Source of the DNA: Ichthyophis bannanicus
Taxonomy: Eukaryota; Chordata; Amphibia; Gymnophiona; Ichthyophiidae
Length of the DNA stretch: 64,000 bases
Direction of reading: 5' to 3'
Assembly (NCBI GenBank): GCA_033557465.1
Contig: CM066033.1
Span: forward strand, 1,304,449,519-1,304,513,518
Positions 41,951 through 52,095 of this stretch are shown here, one piece after another (the stretch's first letter is position 1; the number at the start of each line of letters is the position of its first letter). The position numbers and the translations under genes were made by a program. Under the pieces are notes generated by a model, which was not told the DNA's origin, ran no database searches, and saw nothing but the letters and a program-made list of their open reading frames with translations.

Positions 41951-44893
41951 ATGGTTCGGAAGAATGTATCTTTGAAGGATACTACCAAAAGCAGAGAGGT
42001 TCCACAAAAGAGTAAAGTAGCCCAAATGCCCTCAAGTATGGAGCAGACAGAGCTTAAAGATCCCAAATTACCCATGTCTAACAATAGCCAAATTAATATT
42101 AATAAAATACATTCTCTAAAATGCTTGTATGCAAATGCTAGAAGTCTAAAAAATAAGATGGGAGAGTTAGAATATATAGCACTAAAAGAAAGGTTAGATA
42201 TGATTGGAATATCAGAGACATGGTGGAAGGAGGACAACCAGTGGGACACTGATACCTGGGTACAAACTATATCGTAATGATAGAGCTGATCAAATTGGTG
42301 GAGGGGTTGCTCTCTATGTTAGAGAGGGCATTGAGTCAGAAAGGATTAAAGTTTGGCAGGAAACAAAATCTGCTGTAGAATCTATATGGATTGAAATTCC
42401 ATGTAAAAGGGGGAAGGCAATGGCAGTGGGGGTGTACTATCGAGCGCCTGGCCAGAATGATCAAATGGATGATGAAATGCTCAAAGAAATCAAGGAAGCT
42501 AACAAAAGTTACAGCGCAGTAATAATAATGGGTGATTTCAACTACCCCGGTATCGACTGTGTCAGTGTCACGTCAGGACATGCTAGGGAGATAAAGTTCC
42601 TAGATGAAATAAATGACTGCTTCTTGGAGCAGCTGGTTCATGAACCGACCAGAGGGGAAGCCATATTAGACCTAGTCCATAGTGGAACACCAGATCTAGT
42701 GCAAGAGATAAGGTTGTTGGGGCCACTTGGCAATAGTGATCATAGCATGATCGCCTTTGATTTAATTAGTGGAGGAGGGATAATAAGGAAATCCACAGTA
42801 CTACCTTTTAACTTTCGAAAGGGAGACTATGATAAAATGAGGAAAACAGTTAAGAAAAAACTAAAAGGAGCAGTTGCAAAGGTTAAAGACATACATCAGG
42901 CTTGGCTGTTGTTGAAAAATACTATCTTGGAAGCCCAGACCAGCTGTATGTGGAAGGAAGTCCAAAAAACTGCCAGTATGGTTTATAGGTGAGGTCAGAG
43001 AGGCTGTTGTTGCCAAAAAAGCATCTTTCAGGAAATGGAAAAAAGAGCCAAACGACGAAACCTGGAAACAGCACAAGCACTGGCAAGTCAAATGCAAGGC
43101 ATTGATAAGGCAGGCAAAGGGAGAATTTGAGAAGAAGCTTGCTGCGGAAGCAAAAACGCGAAGTAAAGACCTTTTCAATTACATTCGTAGCAAAAAACCT
43201 GTGAGAGAGTCAGTTGGTCCATTAGATGATAAAGGGGTTAAAGGAGCACTAAGAGGCGACAAGGCGAGAGCGGAGAGACTGAATTAATTCTTTGCTTCAG
43301 TCTTTACTGAGGAAGATGTAGGGATGTTACCCATGACTGAAGTGGTATTTAAAGGTGCGGAAGAATTGAAGGAAATATCGATACATCGGGAAGATGTATT
43401 ACAACTATTAGATAAACTGAAGAGTAGCAAATCACCTGGGCCGGATGGTATACATCCAAGGGTGTTGAAAGAACTGAAATACGAGATTGCAGACCTGCTA
43501 TTAGTAATCTGTGAACTATCATTAAAATCATCTCTAATACCTGAAGACTGGAGGATCGCCAATGTAACACCAATTTTTAAAAAGGGTTCCGGGGTGATCC
43601 GGGAAACTACAGACCGGTGAGCCTGACATCAGTACCGGGAAAAATGGTAGAAACCATCATAAAGAATAAAATTACTCAGCATGTAGATAGTCATGACCTA
43701 ATGGGAGACAGCCAACATGGCTTTAGACAAGGAAGATCTTGTCTTACTAATCTGTTATGTTTTTTTGAAGGAGTGAATAATCAGGTGGACAAAGGTGAGT
43801 CGGTTGATATTGTGTATCTGGACTTTCAGAAAGCCTTTGACAAGGTCCCTCATGAGAGACATTTGGCAAAACTAAAGAGTCATGGGATAGGAGGCAGTGT
43901 ACTATTGTGGATCAGGAACTGGTTAAAAGATAGAAAGCAGAGGGTAGGGCTAAATGGCCAATTTTCCCAATGGAGAAAGGTGAATAGCGGTGTACCCCAG
44001 GGATCTGTGCTGGGTCCGCTGCTTTTTGACATATTCATAAATGACCTGGAAAGTGGAATAACGAGTGAGGTTATCAAATTTGCAGATGACACAAAACTAT
44101 TTAAAGCTGTTAAAACCCAAGAGGATTGTGGAAAATTGCAAGAGGATCTTGATAAATTGGAAGACTGGGCATCAAAATGGCAGATGAAATTTAATGTGGA
44201 CAAGTGCAAGGTTATGCACTTAGGGAAGAACAACCCAAACTATGGTTACATGATGCAAGATTCCACATTAGGAACTACCACCCAGGAAAAAGATTTAGGC
44301 GTCATTGTGGATACCATGTTAAAACCCTCGGCCCAGTGTGCAGCGGCAGCCAAGAGAGCAAATAGAATGCTAGGTATGATAAGGAAAGGAATGGAAAATA
44401 AAACAAAAGATATTATAATGCCTCTATATCGTTCCATGGTGAGACCGCACCTTGAATATTGTGTGCAATTCTGGTCGCCGTATCTTAAAAAGGATATAGC
44501 GTTATTAGAAAAGGTTCAGAGAAGAGCCACCAAAATGGTAAAGGGGATGGAAGGATACTCCTATGAAGAAAGGCTAAAAAGGTTAGGGCTCTTTAACCTG
44601 GAAAAGAGACGGCTGAGGGGAGATATGATAGAAGTCTATAAATTAATGAACGGAGTGGAACGGGTAAACGTAGATTGATTGTTTACCTTATCAGAATATA
44701 GAAAGACTAGGGGACATGCAATAAAGCTACAGGGTTAACTATTTAAGACTAATAAAAGAAAATATTTTTTCACTGAACGTGTAATCTAACTCTGGAATTT
44801 GTTACTGGAGGATGTAGTAAAGGCTGTTAGTGTAGCTGGGTTTAAAAAAGGTTTGGACAAGTTCCTGGAGGAAAGGTCCATAAACCATTATTA
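41951..44893 (+). pseudogene. CR1 ORF2: endonuclease and reverse transcriptase, several frameshifts
   Basis: Endonuclease: LKCLYANARSLKNKMGELE and MIGISETWWKE (42112-42230), frameshift near 42235, then GYKLYRNDRADQIGGGVALY, IMGDFNYPGID (about 42528) and NSDHSMIAFD (about 42732). A middle part lies at 43100-43290 in a shifted frame. RT: PGPDGIHPRVLKEL (about 43437), shift near 43600, then QHGFRQGRSCLTNLL, VYLDFQKAFDKVPHE (about 43812), GVPQGSVLGPLLF and catalytic FADD at 44079-44090. The C-terminal CR1 blocks follow to about 44893. A TGA near 44676 and further changes disrupt the end. About 900+ codons in total, near the normal ORF2 length. Confidence 0.92.
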
Positions 44894-45188
44894 AGAAGGG
44901 ACCCAGGTTATCAATGCTTGAACCAATACAAGCATTGTGGAACCTGTGTCCCTTGGGGAAACTGCTAGGTACTGTAACACGGAAGATCTGCCCTCTGCCT
45001 CAGAAGCAGAGAAATCTGCTGTTTGCAGTTTAGATTCTGACAGGTAGGCAAGTCACAAGGTTCCCAGTTACCATAGGCAACATAAACAAACTCAGACACG
45101 AGGTCTGCAGTCACGCCTAGCTAGTAAGCATTCCCCAGCTGCTGATGAAAACGGCTTTCACCTGTGCAAGGGAACGCCCAAGAAGCTG

Positions 45189-45199
45189 TATAAAAAATA
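45189..45199 (+). promoter_or_regulatory. TATA-like box of LTR-like element 1
   Basis: TATAAAAAATA lies 216 bp inside the element, about 15 bp before the open frame at 45204. It is a predicted promoter from motif and position only. Confidence 0.45.
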
Positions 45200-45203
45200 C
45201 TCA

Positions 45204-45962
45204 GTGCAGTCAGAGTTAGACTGGCAGGACACGAGAAACTGGCAAGACACGAGAGACTTGCAAGACTCAGAAGAAAACTCAGAATATTCAGGAAATACAG
45301 ACACAGAGTCAGAACTGCCTGGAACTTCTAGCTGGAAGCCACAAAGGAATTCACAGAAAGAAACACGGAGAGTTTCACACAGAGAGGTCAGCTGTAAGAA
45401 GCACTTACCTCTGACGCAGCTTGAATTTCCTAGGCACCGGGCTGTGCTGAATGAATGGGAGGCAGTGGAAGGCAAACCCTATGTATCTGAAAAGCATGGC
45501 AGCTTAAAACAGTTACAAACCCTAGAGAGGGAAAGAAATGCTATTGAAGATGTGTGTATGTCTGACCCTGAAGAGTGTGTGCCGGTGAAACCCTGCAAAC
45601 GATTTCCAAGAGAAAAATCCTCACATAATAGAAGAGAACAGTGTTATGGTTTACAGCCAAATGTAAAAGACAGGAAGTTTAAAAGTTTTAAGGATAAAGC
45701 TTACTCAGAGAAAAGTGTTTCTCCTTCCTGCTATTACAAGTTATATGACAGCTATTTGCCCTGCTGTGAAGAAGGCTGTTCAGAGAGCATTGATAGAGAT
45801 ACGGGACTAAGAAAGATGCCATCTTTCTGTTCTAATGAAAATACTGTAAATGATAAAGCAAAGTGTGAGCCTATGATTACAGAGTCTGGTATGGAAAGCC
45901 CATGTGATGAAGCCATGGATTGTACGCTGTTGTTATCCGATATGGTTTCCTCCTTATGCTGA
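45204..45962 (+). CDS. Open frame inside LTR-like element 1, function unknown
   Basis: There are 252 codons before the TGA at 45960-45962. The listed start is a GTG; the first ATG is only at about residue 118 (MSDPEEC), so a conventional start near the 5' end is lacking unless an upstream exon is spliced on. The product is hydrophilic: N-terminus rich in Asp, Gln, Glu and Thr (DLQDSEENSEYSG), middle rich in Lys, Arg and Glu, with a Cys-rich segment (CYYKLYDSYLPCCEEGCSE). It ends shortly after a MDC motif (EAMDCTLLL). The element at 58332-59747 has an equally placed frame that also ends soon after MDC. I recognise no known family. It could be a retroviral-type accessory or Gag remnant, or a chance frame. 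Confidence 0.4.
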   Translation: MQSELDWQDTRNWQDTRDLQDSEENSEYSGNTDTESELPGTSSWKPQRNSQKETRRVSHREVSCKKHLPLTQLEFPRHRAVLNEWEAVEGKPYVSEKHGSLKQLQTLERERNAIEDVCMSDPEECVPVKPCKRFPREKSSHNRREQCYGLQPNVKDRKFKSFKDKAYSEKSVSPSCYYKLYDSYLPCCEEGCSESIDRDTGLRKMPSFCSNENTVNDKAKCEPMITESGMESPCDEAMDCTLLLSDMVSSLC

Positions 45963-46161
45963 AGCCAGGATAAGAGTGCCTCGTGAGTGCTGAGAAAGCT
46001 AAGAAGAGACAGCTAGCATATCGGATAAGCTTTATACTGTGATTTATGAGTTCTGTTGAAGCAAGATGCTATGTTTAAGTTTTCTTCAGTTTACCAGAAG
46101 TATGGTTGTATCCTGAGTTTTTTGTATTATAACCTTTTTGAAAATCCAACCCCGGGAGGGG

Positions 46162-46170
46162 AATAAAAAT
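46162..46170 (+). promoter_or_regulatory. Polyadenylation signal of LTR-like element 1
   Basis: AATAAAAAT lies about 120 bp before the 3' end of the element and 200 bp after the open frame. With the TATA-like box at 45189 it gives the promoter-to-polyA order of an LTR. Confidence 0.5.
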
Positions 46171-46646
46171 CCTTTTGAAAAACCTGACCACTTGACTCAC
46201 AACTACAACTTTCTATAAGAAAGGTCAGGCCCAGCAGTCTGGCTGTTAGCTTAGGCCACAGTCCAGCTCCTGCTGGTGACAGTACGTATGACCTAGATTG
46301 GCCACTGTTGGAAACAGAATACTGGGGTTGATGGACCTTGGTCTGACCCAGTATGGCATATCTTATGTTCTTATGTAAGCGTACCTTGTCCACCTGGGTA
46401 GCTGACTGTATCCCCTGGGCTTACAAGGTGGCTGACCTTCCTTTGCAGGGTCGGGTCACGGCCCATCGTGTCAGGGCAATGGCTGCCTCAGTGGCTCACC
46501 TCCGCTCTGTACCGGTGGTGGACATCTGCAGGGCTGCAACTTGGTCCTCAAGCCAGACTTTTGCGGCCCATTACTGTCTGGAGAGGGAGTCCCGTAGGGA
46601 CAGTGCTTTTGGCCAGGCAGTACTCCGGAATCTCTTTGAGGTTTAG

Positions 46647-47418
46647 GCAACTCCTGCCCTCCAGCCCTCCGTTGGGCTACCGGTGGAGGTTCTGTCAGTG
46701 AAAAGCCTTTCTTTGATGCTGGGACTAGAGGGAGTTCTCTTGTTCAGCCTGGGTTCCTGGTAGCCCAGAGCTAGGGAGTCACCCATATGTGAGGACTGAC
46801 TTCCTGCTTGGTCCTGGAGAAAGAGTAGTTACTCACCTATAACAGGTATTCTCCAGGAGCAGCAGGAATCAGTCCTCACAACCCTCCCTCCTCCCCTCGG
46901 AGTTGCAGTTGTACATAGTTTATTTTTACTTTTTTGTGTGCTGTTTTTAGCTATGTCATTTGACTGAGCAAGATGGCACATTTAGGCGGGAAGGGAACCG
47001 CGCATGCGTGCCTGCATTCCCAAAGGCTTTCATGAAACATTTCCTCTTTATCAAATATCTCACTGACAGCTCTGACCCCCAGCCACTCTCGCATAGTTCG
47101 TCCCCAAAAATGTAAAACACCAAACAGGATCCTTTCCCTCTAACTTCATATGTATATAGTTTACCTTTGTTCTCCAAGTTCCATTCCCTGTTCAATGTAA
47201 TGACCAGACATATGTATATTGTCGGATGTTGTTGTTCTATGTAAACCGCGCTGATCGCAAATAGTGCGGTATATAAGAATTGTAAATAAATAAATAAATA
47301 AATGGAAAGCTGGGGAAATGCTCCGCAAGGGCTCCATCGACGTCGATGTCACCCATATGTGAGGACTGAGTCCTGCTGCTCCTGGAGAACACCTGTTACA
47401 GGTGAGTAACTACTCTTT
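46647..47418 (+). repeat. DIRS-B2 internal complementary region and right terminal repeat
   Basis: GTCCTGGAGAAAGAGTAGTT (from 46811) is the internal complementary junction. The right repeat, 46960-47418, mirrors 36820-37030 but is split by the L2 tail at 47033-47303. Unlike B1, no 20-bp duplication is present in either terminal repeat. Confidence 0.88.
47033..47303 (+). mobile_element. L2-type LINE 3' end inserted in the DIRS-B2 terminal repeat
   Basis: The terminal repeat reads GGCTTTCATG then resumes GGAAAGCTGGGG; the left repeat shows these are contiguous. The insert ends TGTAAACCGCGCTGATCGCA ... GTGCGGTATATAAG with (TAAA)n, the same tail type as the L2 at 28528. It is heavily 5'-truncated with only the last ORF2 codons. 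The target duplication is at most a few bases. Confidence 0.85.
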
Positions 47419-47985
47419 TGTTCCTGACCAGTGATGGTGTGTCCCTGTAGCATAGATGCGCCAGTTCATGGTATGTTTGAACAGCTACTTTGACAGAGGG
47501 CCGTTGCGTCGACTTGGTGACAATTTCCACTGAGGTCTTTTTTCTCCACTTGTGAGCTTGATGATAATTTCAATACCATTTGTTTATGTATCTTTGCACT
47601 GGTTTACCATATTTCACTGAACCTATTCAAATCCAAGCTAAGAAACCATCTTTCTGAGGCTACGTTTGGATCCTGATCCCCTTATTCTCCTGTTTAATAC
47701 CGATGTGTCTTTAAATCATTTCCCTCAAAGAATTGCTCTAGTTCCCTGTTTGTTCTGTTTGTCTGTCCTGAATAGATTGTAAGCTCATATGCCTTGTAGT
47801 GCTATACAAATGACAAGCAGTAGTAGTCATTTCCTTCTTATATGTTTCAGCCGCTGAAGAAACAAGAGCTCGTCTTCATCTGCACTGAATGACTCTCATT
47901 ATGTTTAAGCTTCATGGTACAGGAATTCTGGTGCTAATCTGTGTTGTTTCAAGTCTCATGAGATATGGGCAAGAACAATCCTGCA
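47419..47985 (+). other. Flank of DIRS-B2 with inverted repeat copy and L2 3' end
   Basis: The segment 47466-47620 is the complement of 36385-36525 on the other side of DIRS-B2. From 47625 to 47828 it reads an L2 3' end on the plus strand (CTATTCAAATCCAAGCTAAG, then GTGCTATACAAATGACAAGC and AGTAGTAG). A GTTTCAGCCGCTGAAGAAAC segment near 47850 resembles Penelope 3' sequence. Confidence 0.6.
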
Positions 47986-48220
47986 CTGCTACTATTAGTC
48001 CTCCTACTTATCATTTGTATAACGCTACAGTGCTGTACACATACATATGAGAGACTGTTCCTGCTTAATAGAGGTTACCATCTATGCAAAACTAACAAAT
48101 ACAGCAAACGGAGGACTAGCGTAGAACTAAGGGGAAATGGTTCTAATACACATAGGTGGTAAAAAGGAGAATAAGGGGGGGGGGGTGTCAGGATCCAAAA
48201 GCAGCCTGCTCAGACCTAAT
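47985..48220 (-). mobile_element. L2-clade LINE 3' end, short
   Basis: Plus-strand reading CTACTATTAGTCCTCCTACT ... GTATAACGCTACAGTG is the complement of the GTAGTAG-tail L2 subfamily, ending near CAAAAGCAGCCT. 3' UTR only. A G11 run at about 48177-48187 lies inside. Confidence 0.75.
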
Positions 48221-48604
48221 CAGAATCCATCAGCGCAGATGGAGAAGGGATCTTGGTTTTTTCAGCTGTGATGGTGGCTGAGTAAGGAAATAATTAGGAG
48301 TAAGAAATCCTGGGCACCAAGGCGTAATTTTTAGCACCAAGGTTGCCTGGAACCCAGGATTTATGAAGTCCTTGATGTAAAATATCACCATATTTGGATT
48401 TTAAGGTCTTTTCCACCATTGTTAATTTGAATATCATTATCAGTCATAAAATAATGAACCCCTCTTTATTATAATAACATCTTCAGAGTTATTTAAAAAT
48501 TCTTTACCATTGTCTGCTTGTATTTTTTTCAAGTGTACAACCTAGATTAAATATTTCAGGTTTCTCAGATTTGTTGGTGGCTGATTTTGTTTTTAAACTT
48601 TACG
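48221..48604. other. Unassigned AT-rich sequence
   Basis: Nothing recognisable lies between two L2 3' ends. Confidence 0.4.
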
Positions 48605-48836
48605 TCACTTCAGCAACTACTACTACTCCTAGTGATCATTTGTATAGCGCTACAAAGCGTACGCAGACCTCTGCAGACACATGTAAAAAGATGGTCCCTG
48701 CTCATCAGAACTTACAAGCTAGTCAAGACAGAGAATATAACAGCTGAGGACAAGGATACATCTAGGGGAATGGTAAAGAAACACATAGAAGTCTAAGTGG
48801 ATCAGGATCCAAAAGCAGCCTCAAAAAGGTGAGTTT

Positions 48837-50590
48837 TCAGCCTGGATATGAAAAGGGCCAGAGATGAAGCCTGATGTGCAGACTCAGGTAGTTTGTTTCA
48901 GGCATAAGGAGCAGCAAGATGAAAGAATCAAAGTCTAGAGTTGGCAGTAGAAGAGAAGGGCGCAGATAGAAGGATCTGCCAGAAGAGCAGAGTTCATAAG
49001 GAGGACTGTAGGGAGAGATAAGAGAGCAAAGGTAGTGAGGAGCAGCAGAACAAGTGCACTTATAAGTCAGCAGGAGAAGTCTGCACTGGATACGGAAATG
49101 GATAGGGAGCCAATGAAGCAACTTGAGAAGAGGGGTTATATGAGCATATCGAGACTGGCAGAAGATTAGCCACGCAGCTGAGTTTTGAACAGATTGAAGG
49201 GAAGAGAGATGATTCAGAGGGAGACCAGCAAGGAGGAGGTTGCAGTAGTCTAGATGGGAGGTGACTAAAGAGTGGATGAGTGTATTAATAGTGTGTTTAG
49301 AAAGGAAGGAGCAAATTTTGCTGATGCTATAGAGAAAGAAACAACAGATTTTAGCTATCAGTTGGATGTATGTGGAGAAGCAGAGGGAAGAGTCAAAGAC
49401 GACCCCAAGGTTGCGAGCTCAGGAAACAGGGAGCAGTACAGTGTTAACTACAGAGATTGAGAAAGGATGAAGAGGGGAGGTGGTTTTGGGGGAAAAAGAA
49501 GTTTTGTTTTGGCCATGTTCAATTTCAAATGGCAGTGAGACAAACATGCAGTGATGTCAGATAGGCAAGCAGAGATCTGGGCCTGGAGTGCTGGAGAGAT
49601 TTCAGGTTTAGAGAGATAGATCTATAGAGTCATCAGTGTAAATATGGGACTGAAAGCCATGAGAGGAGATGAGTGCACCAAGGTGTGGGTCGCATATAGA
49701 CCCTTGGAGTACATTAACTGAGAGCAGGATAGAGGAGAAGCCACCAGAACAAGCACAAAGTGTGATGGGAGAGATAAGAAGAGAACCAGAATAGCACAGA
49801 GTCCTTAAAACTAAGTGAGGACAAGGTATTGAGGAGAAGATGGTGATCAACAGTGTAAAAAGCAGCAGAAAGGTCAAGAAGGACGAGGATCGAGTAAAGG
49901 TCCTTGGATTTTGCCAGGAACAGATTGCCAAAGACTTTGGCAAGACCCGTTTCAGTAGAATGTAAAGGACGAAAGCCAGATTGCAATTGATCCTGAAGGA
50001 CTTGGGAGGACAGAAAGCCAAGGCAACGGCAATGAACCGCATGTTCAAATAATTTAGAAATGAAGGAGAGGAGGGAGATGGGCCAATAATTAGAAAGGCA
50101 GGTAGGGTCTAGAGAGGGTTTCTTGAGGTGAGGTGTGACCACAGCATGCTTGAAGGCTGCAGGAACAGTTGCAGCGGAGAGCGATAGGTTGAGAATATGA
50201 GAGATGGAAGGGATGACAGTGGAGGAGATGGAGCCTAGGAGATGGGTAGGAATTGTATCAGGTGAGCAGGCAGTGAGTTTGGAGGAGTAAAGAAGATGTG
50301 TAGTTTCCTCCTCAGAAATTTTAGAAAAGGAAGAAAGGATGGCAGTGGTTGAGGGGAAAGGTTGGGAGTGAAAATGGAGAAGAGGGGATAGAGTTGATCT
50401 CATAGGGATTTGGAGTGTAATCTTTTGGACTTTGTCATGGAAATAGTTTGCCAAAGTTTGGGCAGAAAAGGAAGGAAGGGTGAGAGGCGGAGGCACCTTG
50501 AGGAGAGAGTTGAGAGTTGTAAAGAGATGACAAGGGTCAGAGGCAAGAGAGTTAGTCAGGTGGACATAATAGTCTTGTTTAGCAAGTGCT
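48837..50590 (-). pseudogene. L2 ORF2 (RT and C-terminal region), decayed
   Basis: Read from right to left: KQDYYVHLTNSLASDPCHLF (about 50580-50520), then a 261-codon frame 50496-49714 with the pre-RT region, YWPISLLSFISKLFEH, FRPLHSTETGLAKV and LLDLSAAFYTVDHHLLLNTL. HSTETG and SAAF-VDH are typical of L2 RT. The catalytic ADD region lies in other frames. The C-terminal LHWLPIHFRIQCRLLLLTYK is at about 49120-49060. Multiple stops and shifts make it non-functional. Confidence 0.88.
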
Positions 50591-50596
50591 ATTTAT

Positions 50597-50885
50597 TTTC
50601 TTTTTTTACATTCTCTTATATACCATGATATTCTGCATCAGTGCAGTTTACATTGAACAAACTGAAATTACATTGAACAGGGCGTTATAACTTGGAGATA
50701 ACTATTTTACAGGGAACATGGGCTATGGAGGGTTAAGTGGCTTGCCCAAGAACAAAAAGGAGCACCTGTGGGACTAGAAACCCCAGTCCTTCTGGCCCAA
50801 GGTTGCTGTCCGCTAGTGGGATTTGAACCCCTGACCTTCCGGCCTGAAGTACCTTGCCTCAACCACTAGGCCACTCCTCCACTCT
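50597..50885 (-). mobile_element. CORE-SINE with L2-type tail, copy 1
   Basis: On the minus strand it has a tRNA-like head with A box (GTGGCCTAGTGGTTGAGG) and B box (GGGGTTCAAATCCCAC). The CORE segment CTTGGGCAAGCCACTTAACC follows, then a tail with GTTCAATGTAAACTGCACTG and TATATAAGAGAATGTAAA like the 3' end of the L2 family. It is inserted into L2 ORF2. Confidence 0.85.
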
Positions 50886-51115
50886 TTGGCTGACTGGAAA
50901 GAGGCAAGCATGAATTTAAAGTGTAGAAAGTCTGCAAAGGTGTGGAATTTGAGCCAAATGTGCTCAGCTGAGCCGGCACAGGTACGTAGATAGTGGGAAG
51001 ACAACCAGGGCTGAGGTACAGTATGCCTCACAGGAAGTGGCACGAGCAGAGCAAGAGCTCATGTGAAGAGAGAGACCATTAGAGAAAGACAACTATGGGT
51101 GCCAGTCTGTCAACA

Positions 51116-51202
51116 ATGAACCACCTGACTGAAGACCGAACAGAGTTTAGGACAACTATCCAGAGGGTCGCCATGAGTCAATACCGACTTGACGGCACTT
51201 AA
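51116..51202 (+). pseudogene. RTE-clade LINE ORF C-terminal remnant
   Basis: The short frame MNHLTEDRTEFRTTIQRVAM ... RLDGT followed by TAA has the DR..(W/F)R..V.RV pattern ending in RLDG that closes RTE-type ORFs. The same 3' string (GACTTGACGGCACTTAACA) recurs, inverted, at the end of the SINE at 51287. Only the last ~28 codons remain. Confidence 0.65.
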
Positions 51203-51286
51203 CAGATTGTGCTTCAGAGATTTTTCAGTGTATTCATGATACTCTGGGAGCTGAACAGTGCCTTTTCTCTGTATTGTTACTCTAGA

Positions 51287-51487
51287 CATTTTTTTTTAAA
51301 GTGCTGTCAAGTCAATGCTGACTCCTGGCAACCCAGCTGTCCCTGCATTTTCTTAGCAAGATATGACTAGAAGTAGATTGCTAGCCTTTTCTTCTGAGGT
51401 AAGGGAAGGCAACGTGACTTGCCCAAGGTCACAAGGAGTGCCAGAGGGAATCCAACCCCATTCTCCTGGACGTTAGGCTACCCCTCC
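51287..51487 (-). mobile_element. CORE-SINE with RTE-type tail
   Basis: On the minus strand the head reads GGTGGAGGGGTAGCCTAACG, with a B-box-like GGTTGGATTCCC. The CORE is CCTTGGGCAAGTCACGTTGC, and the tail is CAGGAGTCAGCATTGACTTG then ACAGCACTTT, the RTE 3' signature. Head and CORE resemble the SINEs at 50597, 52915, 57876 and 60650, but the tail is from a different LINE clade. Confidence 0.72.
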
Positions 51488-52095
51488 ACCAACTTAGACA
51501 TATTTACCTAAAATGCATGCGGTTGTCCCAGGATCTCTGCATTCTTAATTGTAACGTGGTTGTGAAAATTTGATTAAAGATATGTAAACTTGTGTGTATC
51601 ATTTTATTAGGGTCACATATACTGTCTTTTAAAGCATCTCTTCTCTGGAAGCCACTTATTGGTTATTCACACTGACTCTTTGCTTCGGATTGTACCAGAC
51701 TGCTTCCTGCATAGGTTTCTGAAACAAACAGCACAATAGTACCCTTCAGCAATTAACCAGCATCATGCTCCTTAGTACAGGCTAAGCCAGTCCCAGTGTT
51801 ACCTTCCTATTCACTAACACCCCTCCCCGCAAACAAGCTTAAATGTGTTTTACTTATGAAATCTATTTATGCAATGCAGACAAAATTATGACTAGCAGTT
51901 AGTTGCCAATGCATACTAGAGTGCTACCAGTAGCTAATGCCATTTATGCACGTTATCAGTACTAGGTCCCATTGCATAAAACGGGACCTGGGTAAAATAA
52001 TGCATGTTGATGGCATTAGCGTGTGCTAATCTGATAGTCCACATCCTCCTGTGGTAAAGCAGGATTAGCAAAGTGTGCTCTGTGGCGTACACAAC
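51488..52095. other. Unassigned sequence with a short palindrome
   Basis: A palindromic stretch (AGGTCCCATTGCATAAAACG then GGACCT) lies at about 51954-51980. No gene or known family is recognised. Confidence 0.4.

Larger units (their letters stand above)
44973..46281 (+). mobile_element. LTR-like element 1 (1309 bp, TG...CA, 4-bp target duplication)
   Basis: It starts TGTAACACGG and ends GCTGGTGACA; GTAC flanks both sides (44969-44972 and 46282-46285). Removing it and one GTAC restores the CR1 sequence found uninterrupted at 17730. Internal order: ~215 bp, a TATA-like TATAAAAAATA at 45189, a 253-codon open frame, then AATAAAAAT at about 46162. This is what a solo LTR looks like (promoter and polyadenylation signal between inverted TG/CA), except that it is long and holds an open frame. 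No primer-binding site or pol is present. Confidence 0.75.
41782..46376 (+). mobile_element. CR1 LINE inserted in DIRS-B2, itself carrying an LTR-like element
   Basis: It is 5'-truncated at the end of ORF1, with complete ORF2 sequence and the CR1 3' end GGCATATCTTATGTTCTTATG before 46377. The DIRS sequence reads across the insertion (CCAAG ... CGTACCTTGTCC); only a 3-bp overlap (AAG) could be a target duplication. The 3' region is interrupted at 44973-46281 by an LTR-like element. Confidence 0.93.
41011..46646 (+). pseudogene. DIRS-B2 tyrosine recombinase, split by CR1
   Basis: The N-terminal part is at 41011-41325 (RKQSTRKTYALKWKRF), with a 1-bp insertion relative to B1 near 41321. The catalytic part continues at 41330-41781 with TSARRVSELQAL (first Arg, about 41468) and LHTLDCRRALSFYL (about 41658). 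CR1 interrupts at 41782. The end resumes at 46377-46646, with AHRVRAM (His-x-x-Arg, about 46460), ICRAATWSS and AAHYCLERE (candidate Tyr, about 46568), and TAG at 46644-46646. Catalytic residues are intact although the gene is split and shifted. Confidence 0.92.
36820..47418 (+). mobile_element. DIRS-B2: complete-ended DIRS-B with CR1 and L2 insertions
   Basis: Left end GTTCTCCAGGACCAAGCAGG (36820); right end GTGAGTAACTACTCTTT (47418). The internal complementary junction AAA is at 46820-46822. Gene order is gag, RT/RNase H, recombinase. A 4.6-kb CR1 (41782-46376) splits the recombinase, and a 0.27-kb L2 tail (47033-47303) sits in the right terminal repeat. Subtracting both gives about 5.7 kb of DIRS sequence. 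All three genes are broken. Confidence 0.93.
48605..51060 (-). mobile_element. L2-clade LINE, long copy with SINE insertion
   Basis: The 3' tail is at 48605-48660 (complement CTACTACTACTCCTAGTGAT). ORF2 remnants extend rightward to about 51060. A SINE (50597-50885) is inserted between the FMLASFQSAK and LAKQDYYVHL codons. No 5' UTR is recognised. Confidence 0.85.
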
